Origin: Frankiales bacterium
GTDB taxonomy: Bacteria > Actinomycetota > Actinomycetes > Mycobacteriales > SCTD01
Length of the DNA: 14,385 bases
Direction of reading: 5' to 3'
Assembly (NCBI GenBank): GCA_025464915.1
Contig: JAODNF010000269.1
Span: 1 to 14,385, forward strand
The notes beneath the pieces are model-generated. The model was given only the letters and a program-made list of their open reading frames with translations. It had not been told where the DNA came from and searched no databases. The stretch's first letter is position 1. Each line of letters opens with the position of its first letter. Made by a program: the position numbers and the translations under genes. Below are positions 6,211 through 12,990 of the stretch, one piece after another.

Positions 6211-8829
6211 ATGGGGCGCAGTGTGAGCGATCCGTCACGATGGGCTCACCTTCCCGTCCCGATTGAGGATGCTTTGGCGTCACCTGACCAGACTGCGAGC
6301 CCGGCACTCGACGATGCCGGGCGTGGAGTGCTGCTCGTGGTCGAGGACGATCCCGACCACGCCTTCCTCGTCCGTCGCCAGCTGCGCGAGCGCCTGCTGC
6401 CCGAGCTCGACATCGTGCAGCTGGACACGGCGGCCGCGGCGACCGCGCGGCTCCGCGCCGGAGACGTCCGGTGCGTGGTGCTCGACCTGTCCCTGCCCGA
6501 CGCCAAGGGGCTGGAGGCGGTCCGCCTCGTCCGGGCGGCGGCCCCGGGTGTGCCCGTGGTCGTGCTGACCGGCCTCGACAGCGACGAGGTCGGCCGGCAG
6601 GCGGTCGAGCTCGGCGCGCAGGACTACCTGGTGAAGGGCCAGCACGGTGCCGACGCCCTGTCCCGTTCGGTGGTGTTCGCGCTCGAGCGGGCCAAGCGCC
6701 AGGCCGCGGAGCAGCGCTCCGCGCGCGTGGCGGAGCAGCTGCAGCTCGTCCTCGAGGCCTCCGCCGACGGGATCTGCCTGGTCGACGCCGGCGGCCGGCT
6801 CAGCTTCGTCAACCGGGCCGCGGCGGTGCTCCTCGGCGTACCTCCGGATGTGCTGAGCGGCCAGTCGTTGCACGACTTCCACCGGTGCCCCACCTCCGAC
6901 TGCTCGCTCTCCGCGCAGTTGCGCTCGGGTGTGGAGGTGGACGCCGGTGAGCAGGGCTTCCGGTCGGCGGCGGGCGAGGACCTCGTGCTCGTCCTGCGCA
7001 CGAGGCCCATGCACCAGGGCACCGTGGTCAACCTCACGGACGTCACCGCCCGACGGCGCGCCCAGGACGCTCTGGTCGAGCGCGAGGCGCAGCTCGTCGA
7101 CGCGCAGCGGCTCGCTCGGTTGGGCAGCTGGGACTGGGACCTCGTGACGGACGAGGTCCTCTGGTCGGAGGAGATGTACCGCGTCACGGGCCTGTCGGCG
7201 TCGGAGGTGCCGCTCGACGGCCGGGCCTTCGTGGCGTACTCGGACCTCGTGCCCGTGGCCGAGCGCGGCGAGCTGCGCGCCTTGTTCGCCGGAAGGCCGC
7301 CGGGAGGTCCGACCGTGGAGGTCGTGCACCGGATCGATCGTCCCGACGGTGAGAGGCGCTGGGTCCAGTGCCGCGCCACCGTGAGCGAGGCGCTCGTGCC
7401 CGGGATCGACGGTGCGCCCCTGCGCATCGTCGGCACCGTCCAGGACATCACCGAGCAGAAGGTCGCCGAGGACGCGCTCGCCCACCAGGCCCTGCACGAC
7501 GACCTCACCGGCCTGCCCAACCGCGCCCTGCTGCTGGACCGCCTGGGACGCGCGCTCGAGGACCCGCGGCGCGGCGTCGTCGCGGTCGTCTTCATGGACC
7601 TCGACCGCTTCAAGTGGGTGAACGACAGCATCGGCCACTCGGCAGGCGACGATCTGCTGGTAGGCGTCGCCGAGCGGCTCGGGTCGGTCATGAGGGCCTC
7701 GGACACGCTCGCGAGGTTCGGCGGCGACGAGTTCGTGCTGATCTGCGACCGGCTCACGGACGAGCGGCAGCTGTTCGAGGTGGTGGCCCGGCTGACAGCC
7801 GCCCTGGAGGCCCCCATCTCCGTGAACGGCCGCGAGGTCGTCGTGACGGCCAGCATGGGTCTGGCGGTGGCGGAGGTCGCCCAGCGCGTCGAGCCCGAGG
7901 TCCTGATCCGCGACGCGGACACCGCCATGTACCGGGCCAAGGACAACGGCCGTGCGCGGTGCGAGATCTTCGACGAGGCGATGCGTGCGCGGGCGTCGGA
8001 GCGGATGGAGGTCCAGGTCGACCTGCGGCTCGCCATCGAGCGCGGCGAGATCACGCCGTGGTTCCAGCCCGTGGTCGACGTGCGGACCGGGCACGTCGTC
8101 GGCTGCGAGGCCCTGGCCCGCTGGGAGCACCCGGTGAAGGGCCTGCTCTCGCCCGACGCGTTCATCCCGCACGCCGAGGAGACCGGCGCGATCGTGCCGC
8201 TCGGCAGCGCGCTGCTGCTCGAGTCCTGCCGTCAGGTGCAGGCCTGGAACCAGGCCCGGCCCGCGCACGAGGCGCTGACGGTCGCGGTCAACGTCTCGTC
8301 CCGCCAGCTCGGCTCCCCGGAGCTCGTCGCCACGGTCCGCGACGCTCTGAGGACCACCGGGCTGCCGGCGCGCCTGCTGTGCCTCGAGGTCACCGAGAGC
8401 GTGGTCATGCAGGACGTCGTCATGAGCGGCGCGGTGCTCGGGCAGCTGCGGGAGCTCGGGGTGCGTACGGCCGTCGACGACTTCGGCACCGGGTTCTCCT
8501 CGCTCGCCTACCTGCTGAGCCTCCCGGTCGACCTGCTCAAGATCGACCGGTCCTTCGTCCGGGCCCTCGACCCCGAGTCCGGGCCGGCGGTCGCCATCGT
8601 GCGGGCCATCGCAGCGCTCGCCGACGCCCTCGGCCTGCGGGTCCTCGCGGAGGGGGTGGAGACGGTCGAGCAGCTCGCCGAGCTCGACGGCCTCGGCGTC
8701 CAGCACGGTCAGGGCTTCCTCTGGGGGCGCCCCGTCCCGGCGGCGGAGGCGACCTGGGCAGCGACCTGGAGCGCCCCCGCCCTTCCTCGAGCCCGAGTCA
8801 GTCCCGACGTCCCGGTGGTGGTGCCGTGA
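6211..8829 (+). CDS. REC-PAS-PAS-GGDEF-EAL cyclic-di-GMP cyclase/phosphodiesterase
   Basis: Up to 872 residues, cytoplasmic, with no membrane segment. Domains are: receiver (about 39-155, acidic pocket Glu45/Asp46/Asp47, phospho-acceptor Asp92 in VLDLSLPD, Thr120, Lys142), PAS (about 175-282), PAS/PAC (about 297-418), GGDEF (about 425-590) and EAL (about 600-850). The cyclase site RFGGDEF (504-508) is intact, with an RxxD inhibitory site five residues before it (Arg496, Asp499). The EAL site is also intact: EAL 633-635, Asn694, Glu726, Asp756-Asp757, Lys777, Glu814/Glu817 and Gln834. It can therefore in principle both make and degrade c-di-GMP. The start is uncertain. Codons before 6328 are far poorer in G/C at third positions, and GTG 6328 begins the receiver's first strand; TTG 6274, preceded by GAGGA, is another option. 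The stop overlaps the kinase GTG (GTGA). Confidence 0.93.
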   Translation: MGRSVSDPSRWAHLPVPIEDALASPDQTASPALDDAGRGVLLVVEDDPDHAFLVRRQLRERLLPELDIVQLDTAAAATARLRAGDVRCVVLDLSLPDAKGLEAVRLVRAAAPGVPVVVLTGLDSDEVGRQAVELGAQDYLVKGQHGADALSRSVVFALERAKRQAAEQRSARVAEQLQLVLEASADGICLVDAGGRLSFVNRAAAVLLGVPPDVLSGQSLHDFHRCPTSDCSLSAQLRSGVEVDAGEQGFRSAAGEDLVLVLRTRPMHQGTVVNLTDVTARRRAQDALVEREAQLVDAQRLARLGSWDWDLVTDEVLWSEEMYRVTGLSASEVPLDGRAFVAYSDLVPVAERGELRALFAGRPPGGPTVEVVHRIDRPDGERRWVQCRATVSEALVPGIDGAPLRIVGTVQDITEQKVAEDALAHQALHDDLTGLPNRALLLDRLGRALEDPRRGVVAVVFMDLDRFKWVNDSIGHSAGDDLLVGVAERLGSVMRASDTLARFGGDEFVLICDRLTDERQLFEVVARLTAALEAPISVNGREVVVTASMGLAVAEVAQRVEPEVLIRDADTAMYRAKDNGRARCEIFDEAMRARASERMEVQVDLRLAIERGEITPWFQPVVDVRTGHVVGCEALARWEHPVKGLLSPDAFIPHAEETGAIVPLGSALLLESCRQVQAWNQARPAHEALTVAVNVSSRQLGSPELVATVRDALRTTGLPARLLCLEVTESVVMQDVVMSGAVLGQLRELGVRTAVDDFGTGFSSLAYLLSLPVDLLKIDRSFVRALDPESGPAVAIVRAIAALADALGLRVLAEGVETVEQLAELDGLGVQHGQGFLWGRPVPAAEATWAATWSAPALPRARVSPDVPVVVP
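6223..6249 (+). repeat. Inverted repeat in the operon leader or N-terminal extension
   Basis: GTGAGC (6223-6228) and GCTCAC (6244-6249) are perfect 6-base arms around a 15-base loop. They lie in the stretch whose codon use looks non-coding, so they may act as an operator or RNA stem rather than encode protein. Confidence 0.3.
6299..6322 (+). promoter_or_regulatory. Strong stem-loop abutting the likely start at 6328
   Basis: GCCCGGCA (6299-6306) and TGCCGGGC (6315-6322) form a perfect 8-bp stem with an 8-base loop. The stem ends 5 bases before GTG 6328, and its 3' arm contains the G-rich stretch that could serve as a ribosome site. If translation starts at 6328, the stem would hide the initiation region, as in an RNA switch or protein-binding leader. 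No T-run follows, so it is not a simple terminator. Confidence 0.45.
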
Positions 8830-10640
8830 ACAACACGCCCGACACGTTCCTGGTCACGACCCAGCTGATCGAGCTGGCGATCGTGCTGTGCGCGGTCCTG
8901 GTGCTGGTGCGCCGATGGGTCGAGCACCGCGCCCGGGCCACGGGCTGGGCCCTCGCCATGTTCGGGATCCTCGCCCTCGTCGTGGCGGTCGGCCAGCTCC
9001 AGGTGAAGGACGACGGGTCGGCCCTGCACCACGGCTACACGGTCGCGCTCGTCTGCGTCCTGCTGCTCGTGCCGTACTCGCTCGTGCGCTTCTCGATGGC
9101 CCTCGGCGCGCTCGGGAAGCGGCGCCACCGGGTGGCCGCCGCCGTCACCGTCCTCGCTGTCGCCGCGACCCTGGTGTCACCGCGGTTTCCCCAGCCCGGC
9201 GAGCCCCGCAGCACCTGGTTCACCACCTACGTCGCGCTGGTCATCGTCGGGTGGGGCGTGCAGTCGGTCTTCGCCGCCCACGGCCTCTGGACCGCCGGCA
9301 ACCGTCAGGCGACCGTGGTGCGTCGCCGGATGCGCACGCTGGCCTCCGGGGCCGTGGTGGTCACGCTCGCTCTGGTGTCGTCCGGTGGCTCGGGCTCGCC
9401 GTCGGAGGCCAGCCAGGTCATCAGCGCCCTGATCGGTGCCGTCGGCATCAGCCTGCTGGTGCTGGCCTTCGTGGTCCCGGGCTGGCTGCGCACGGCCTGG
9501 CGGGCCCAGGACATGCTGCAGCTCGCCGCGACCGAGCGCGGCCTGATGGTGGCACTCACCCCGGAGGACGTGGCCGACACGATCCTGCCGGCTCTGCCGC
9601 CGCTGTTCGGCGCGAGCAGGGCCTTCTTCGTCGACGTCCCCGGCACCACCGGGCCTGCGGAGGACGAGGCCGGACCGTTGCGGGCGGACCTGCAGGCCGC
9701 GGACTCGTCCGACCTGGTCGTCGTCACCGCGAGTGGGGCGTTCGGGTGCCGGCTGAGCCCCGGCTGGCTGGTCGTGCGGGCCGACGCACTGGCGCCCGTC
9801 TTCGGCCCGAGCGAGCTGCGGCTCCTGGAGAGAGTGGGGTCGTTCGTGGACCTCGCGCTCCAGCGGTGCCGGCTCTACGAGCAGGAGGCCAAGAGCCGAC
9901 GCCTCGCGGAGGCCGCCAACGCCGAGCTCCGGACCCTCGTCTACAGCGTCTCCCACGACCTCCGGAACCCGATCATCTCGGTGCTCGGCTACCTCGACGT
10001 GCTGGCGACGGAGCACGCGGGGCAGCTGGAGGGCGAGGGCCAGCACTACCTCGACCGGATCGCCGTCAACGCCCAGTACATGCAGAGCCTCATCCAGGAC
10101 CTGCTGGAGCTCTCCCGGATCGGGCGCAGCGAGCCCGCACCGCAGGCGGTTCCCCTGCGGCCGCTGGCCGAGTCGGTGGCCAGGGAGGTCAGCGCGCAGC
10201 ACCCCGGGTGCGAGATCGAGCTGGCGGGAGCCTTTCCGGTGGTCTGGATGAGCGAGCTGCGGGCGCGGCAGCTGCTCACGAACCTGCTCGACAACGCGGC
10301 CAAGCACGGCGCCGGCATCGTGCGCGTCGGGGGCGAGCGCACGGACTCCGGCGCCGTCCTGACCGTGGCCGACGACGGGCCGGGGATCCCGGCGGACTAC
10401 CGCGAGAAGGCCTTCGAGGTGTTCGAGCGCCTGGACGCGGCCCGCAGCGACATCCCGGGCACCGGCATGGGGCTGCCGATCTGCCGTCGCATCGTGGAGT
10501 CCCTGGCCGGTGCGATCAGCCTGCAGGGGCCCTCAGCCTGGACGGCCACCGGCACCACCGCGCGCATCGAGCTCCCTGCATCTACCGTCACAGGCTGGCA
10601 GATCTCCGTCATGTCCCCAGAGAGAGAGACCGTGCGATGA
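8826..10640 (+). CDS. Membrane sensor histidine kinase (7 TM - GAF-like - HisKA - HATPase)
   Basis: 604 residues. About seven hydrophobic helices fill residues 10-220 (segments near 10-29, 40-58, 70-90, 103-118, 130-153, 170-186 and 197-220). A GAF-like region follows (about 232-350), then a linker helix. HisKA has the phospho-acceptor His377 in YSVSHDLRNP. HATPase_c has the N-box LLTNLLDNAAKH (Asn486/Asn490), the G1 box DDGPGIP (516-522) and the G2 box GTGMGLPI (545-552). It is therefore a complete autokinase whose signal is probably sensed in or near the membrane; the ligand is unknown. The GTG at 8826 overlaps the previous stop as GTGA; the frame is open far upstream but lies inside the GGDEF gene there. 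The stop overlaps the next ATG (ATGA). The last ~20 residues after the ATPase fold use codons rare for this genome. Confidence 0.9.
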   Translation: MNNTPDTFLVTTQLIELAIVLCAVLVLVRRWVEHRARATGWALAMFGILALVVAVGQLQVKDDGSALHHGYTVALVCVLLLVPYSLVRFSMALGALGKRRHRVAAAVTVLAVAATLVSPRFPQPGEPRSTWFTTYVALVIVGWGVQSVFAAHGLWTAGNRQATVVRRRMRTLASGAVVVTLALVSSGGSGSPSEASQVISALIGAVGISLLVLAFVVPGWLRTAWRAQDMLQLAATERGLMVALTPEDVADTILPALPPLFGASRAFFVDVPGTTGPAEDEAGPLRADLQAADSSDLVVVTASGAFGCRLSPGWLVVRADALAPVFGPSELRLLERVGSFVDLALQRCRLYEQEAKSRRLAEAANAELRTLVYSVSHDLRNPIISVLGYLDVLATEHAGQLEGEGQHYLDRIAVNAQYMQSLIQDLLELSRIGRSEPAPQAVPLRPLAESVAREVSAQHPGCEIELAGAFPVVWMSELRARQLLTNLLDNAAKHGAGIVRVGGERTDSGAVLTVADDGPGIPADYREKAFEVFERLDAARSDIPGTGMGLPICRRIVESLAGAISLQGPSAWTATGTTARIELPASTVTGWQISVMSPERETVR

Positions 10641-11083
10641 CTCCCCCTGCACACACCCCGCGCGTCCTGCTGGCAGAGGACAACGTCGACCACGCCTTCT
10701 TCACGACCCGCGCCTTCCGCGACGCGCAGGGCGACGACCTGGAGATGCACACCGTCGGCGACGGCGAGCAGCTGCTCGACTACCTGCACCGGCGCGGCGA
10801 GTACGCCCGTGCGGCCCGCCCGCACCTGATCGTCCTCGACCTCAAGATGCCCAAGAAGGGCGGGCTCGAGGTGCTCGCCGAGATCGCCGAGGACGCGTCG
10901 CTGCGGACCATCCCGGTCGTCGTGCTCAGCTCCTCGGACCGGCCCGAGGACATCGACGAGAGCTACGCCCGTGGGGCCAACTCCTACGTCACGAAGCCGG
11001 CCAGCGCGTCTGGGCTGCGTGACGGGCTCGTCGAGCTGGCCCGGTACTGGATGGACGTCGCCAGCCTCCCCGAGCCCGCCTGA
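10637..11083 (+). CDS. Single-domain response regulator (Rcp1/CheY-like)
   Basis: 148 residues consisting of one receiver domain and no output domain. It has the acidic pocket Glu14/Asp15, phospho-acceptor Asp68 (LIVLDLKMP), Ser98 and Lys120 (VTKP). The longer loop before Asp68 (DYLHRRGEYARAARPH) is typical of the Rcp1-type receivers paired with phytochrome-like and GAF kinases. Its first strand and helix (AEDNVDHAFFTTRAF) resemble those of the receiver on the GGDEF-EAL protein (VEDDPDHAFLVRRQL), so one kinase may phosphorylate both. The ATG overlaps the kinase stop as ATGA, with an AGAGAGAG ribosome-site-like run about 9 bases upstream. It may act as a phosphate sink, a shuttle to a phosphotransfer protein or a protein-binding switch; the sequence does not decide. 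Confidence 0.9.
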   Translation: MTPPAHTPRVLLAEDNVDHAFFTTRAFRDAQGDDLEMHTVGDGEQLLDYLHRRGEYARAARPHLIVLDLKMPKKGGLEVLAEIAEDASLRTIPVVVLSSSDRPEDIDESYARGANSYVTKPASASGLRDGLVELARYWMDVASLPEPA

Positions 11084-11112
11084 GCTCGTCCCCGCGCCAC
11101 GCCGTCCCGGCG
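11071..11112. terminator. Short hairpins in the convergent gap
   Basis: The 33-base gap between the response regulator and the SDR has CGCCG/CGGCG (11100-11104 and 11108-11112) around a 3-base loop. CGAGC/GCTCG (11071-11075 and 11084-11088) flanks the response-regulator stop codon. Neither has a T-run. They are weak candidates for a two-way terminator. Confidence 0.25.
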
Positions 11113-11116
11113 GCTG

Positions 11117-11821
11117 CTAGGAGTCGATGCCGCCGTCGATCATGAAGGCCGCGCCGGTCACGGACCGCGCGGCGTCGGAGGCGAGGTACGCGATGGCCTC
11201 GGCGATCTCCGAGGGGTCGGCGAAGCCGGGTGGCAGCACGTTGTAGGTGCGCTGCATGAGCCGCTCGTTGAGGTCCTTGGGCATGATCGCCGCGACGCCC
11301 TCGACCAGGGGCGTCCAGACGCCGCCCGGGCAGACGCTGTTGATGCGCACCCCACGGCGGGCGTACTCGAGAGCGAGGCCCTTCGTCAGCATGACGATGC
11401 CGCCCTTCGAGGCGCAGTAGGCCGCCGAGTAGGCCTGGCCGCGGACGCCGGCGATGCTGCCGACGTTGACGATGTTGCCCTTGCGCTCGATGAGGCCGGG
11501 CAGCGCCGCCTGGATGATCGCGAAGGGGGCGGTGAGGTTCACAGCGATCTGCCGGTCCCACAGCTCCATGGTCACGTCGAGCGTGTGCTCGACCCGGACG
11601 ATGCCGGCGACGTTGAGCACGACGTCGAAGGGACCGCTGCCGGTCACGAGGTCGACCACGGCGGCCGTGTCCGTGATGTCGAGGCGGATGACGTCCGGCG
11701 CCTCCTGCACGTCGACCGCGACGACTTCGGCGCCCTCCTCGCGGAAGAGGGCGTGCGTCGCCTTGCCGACGCCAGAGGCAGCCCCCGTGAGGAAGACCCG
11801 CTTCCCCTCGAAGCGGCTCAC
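11117..11821 (-). CDS. SDR-family NAD(P)-dependent oxidoreductase, last gene of the steroid operon
   Basis: 234 residues, a classical short-chain dehydrogenase/reductase with a Rossmann fold. It has the cofactor loop TGAASGVG (12-19), the NVAG variant of NNAG (70-73), Asn95, catalytic Ser122 and Tyr135-xxx-Lys139, with the C-terminal FMIDGG typical of the family. Asp37 at the end of the second strand suggests NAD(H) preference. The GTG at 11821 overlaps the upstream stop (GTGA), so it is translated as part of the ipdC-ipdF-echA20 group. By position it should oxidise or reduce a hydroxyl/keto group on a steroid-derived intermediate, but it is distinct from ipdF and no specific step can be assigned from sequence. 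It is not a duplicate of ipdF: length, cofactor loop and C-terminus all differ. Confidence 0.88.
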   Translation of the reverse strand: MSRFEGKRVFLTGAASGVGKATHALFREEGAEVVAVDVQEAPDVIRLDITDTAAVVDLVTGSGPFDVVLNVAGIVRVEHTLDVTMELWDRQIAVNLTAPFAIIQAALPGLIERKGNIVNVGSIAGVRGQAYSAAYCASKGGIVMLTKGLALEYARRGVRINSVCPGGVWTPLVEGVAAIMPKDLNERLMQRTYNVLPPGFADPSEIAEAIAYLASDAARSVTGAAFMIDGGIDS

Positions 11822-12249
11822 AGGTCCACCAGGTGCTTGCTCATGTCACCCTCCTGATCGAGGTAGAAGATGCGCTCGGTGAACGTCCACCGACCGTTCC
11901 GGACGCTCAGCCTGTCGTGGTAGCGCCCGGCCGCGACGAGGACGAGCTTGCCCTCAGGGACCTTCTGCGTGAGCAGGAAGCTGGAGCGGCAGGTCGCTGC
12001 CGTGTCCTTGACCTCGATCACGGGACCGCTCACGAGGTGCCGGGTGCACGGAGAGCCGCCGTAGAGGTGGACCATGGCGGTCCACAGCGACTCGATGTCC
12101 TCGCGGCCGCCGGCGATCTCACGGCCCTTCTCGTCGACGATCCGCCCGTCGGCGAACAGGGCGCCGAGACCCGCCCAGTCGCCGGCGTCCATGATCTCGG
12201 AGAAGGTTCCGAGGAGGTTGCGGATCTCCTCGTAGGCCTGCCAGCTCAC
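11818..12249 (-). CDS. SnoaL/NTF2-like fold protein in the steroid operon
   Basis: 143 residues with the SnoaL-like pattern: an N-terminal helix pair (YEEIRNLLGTFSEIMDAGDW), LFADG, a GG-REDIESLW helix, the segment CTRHLVSGPVIEV with His71, and the paired strands LVAAGRYHDRLSV and WTFTERIFYLD. The fold is shared by ketosteroid isomerase, scytalone dehydratase, SnoaL cyclases and non-catalytic binding proteins, so an isomerase, dehydratase or hydratase on a ring intermediate is plausible but inferred. The start is GTG 12249, which overlaps the echA20 stop as GTGA; an AGGA lies about 9 bases upstream. Its own stop overlaps the next GTG. The frame continues to 12504 without a stop, but that part is Arg-rich and antiparallel to nothing conserved; it lies inside echA20 and is rejected as coding. 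Confidence 0.82.
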   Translation of the reverse strand: MSWQAYEEIRNLLGTFSEIMDAGDWAGLGALFADGRIVDEKGREIAGGREDIESLWTAMVHLYGGSPCTRHLVSGPVIEVKDTAATCRSSFLLTQKVPEGKLVLVAAGRYHDRLSVRNGRWTFTERIFYLDQEGDMSKHLVDL

Positions 12250-12980
12250 TTCCCGAAGTCCTCTCGCACCTTGTCGGCGACGCCGAGCAGGTTGAGCTCG
12301 AAGGTGTAGCTCTGCTCGAGCCGGTAGCTCTTGTGCACGTCCCAGAGGTCGATCGCTGCGAGCGACTCCTTCGCCATCCGGATGACCGTCGGGTCCTTCT
12401 CCGCGATCGTCCCGGCGACCTCGAGCGCCTTCGCGCGCAGCTCCTCGCGGGGCACGACGTGGAGCACCGAGCCGAACTCGTGGAGCTCCTGTGCCGTCGC
12501 CCACGAGGCCGTGTAGACCATCGCGCGAGCCTTGTGGAGCGGCACCAGCCTGCTCATGTGGGTCGCGGCACCGAGGGCGCCTCGGTCGACCTCAGGCAGG
12601 CCGAAGCGGGCGTCGTCGGAGGCGATGACGATGTCGGAGTTGCCGGCGATGCCGATGCCACCACCGAGGCAGAAGCCCTGCACGGCAGCGATCACGGGAA
12701 CGGGGCACTCGTAGACGGCCGCGAAGGCCGCGAAGCACCCCCGGTTGGCGCCGACCAGCTTCTGGAAGCCGACCTCGTCCTGGAACTCCTTGATGTCCAC
12801 CCCGGCGTTGAAGCCCTTGCCCTCGGCGCGGACGATGACCGCGGTCGTGGTCAGGTCGCGGCCCGCCGCGGTCACGTGGTCGGCGAGGTCGAACCAGCCC
12901 TGCACGGGCAGGGCGTTGACCGGCGGGTGGTCGACAGTGACCTCCACGACCCCGTTGTCGTGGCGCTCGACGTTGATCAC
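12246..12980 (-). CDS. echA20: EchA20: crotonase-fold CoA hydrolase opening steroid ring D
   Basis: 244 residues of the enoyl-CoA hydratase/isomerase (crotonase) superfamily. The CoA oxyanion hole is formed by GFNAGVDIKE (56-65) and FCLGGGIG (103-110). The segment FGLPEVDRGALGAATHMSRLVP places Glu130 at a usual catalytic position. The run NRGCFAAFAAVYECPVPVIAAV and the C-terminus YRLEQSYTFELNL match my memory of mycobacterial EchA20 rather than a general beta-oxidation hydratase. EchA20 hydrolyses the five-membered ring of the last steroid intermediate, giving COCHEA-CoA. Position next to ipdF and ipdC supports the call. The start is GTG 12980, with AGGAG five bases upstream that overlaps the ipdF TAG stop. 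The stop overlaps the SnoaL-like GTG. Confidence 0.88.
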   Translation of the reverse strand: MINVERHDNGVVEVTVDHPPVNALPVQGWFDLADHVTAAGRDLTTTAVIVRAEGKGFNAGVDIKEFQDEVGFQKLVGANRGCFAAFAAVYECPVPVIAAVQGFCLGGGIGIAGNSDIVIASDDARFGLPEVDRGALGAATHMSRLVPLHKARAMVYTASWATAQELHEFGSVLHVVPREELRAKALEVAGTIAEKDPTVIRMAKESLAAIDLWDVHKSYRLEQSYTFELNLLGVADKVREDFGK

Positions 12981-12985
12981 TGCTG

Positions 12986-12990
12986 CTCCT
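12986..12990 (-). promoter_or_regulatory. Ribosome binding site of echA20 deciding its GTG start
   Basis: AGGAG on the minus strand lies 5 bases before GTG 12980 and shares bases with the ipdF stop codon TAG (12991-12989). It fixes the start and shows that ipdF and echA20 are read from one message with only 8 bases between them. Confidence 0.75.

Noticed and set aside
6180..6327. A c-di-GMP riboswitch ahead of the c-di-GMP enzyme
   Set aside because: The leader has stems but I could not fit the GEMM-type two-helix arrangement with its conserved tetraloop and receptor, so I only report the stems.
6280..8706. An 808-codon open frame on the minus strand opposite the GGDEF-EAL gene
   Set aside because: It is antisense to a fully conserved multidomain protein, has low-complexity His/Arg/Gly/Asp-rich translation and no recognisable domain; it is a by-product of high GC third positions.
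7368..8825. N-terminal extension of the histidine kinase frame back to 7368
   Set aside because: The extra ~486 residues are Arg/Pro/Ala-rich out-of-frame reading of the GGDEF-EAL gene; the first hydrophobic helix begins just after GTG 8826.
8888..10636. N-terminal extension of the response regulator frame back to 8888
   Set aside because: It lies out of frame within the kinase gene; the receiver domain begins at ATG 10637, which has its own ribosome site.
12250..12504. N-terminal extension of the SnoaL-like gene
   Set aside because: The added residues are Arg/Gly-rich and lie entirely within echA20; the GTGA junction at 12249 gives a normal family length.
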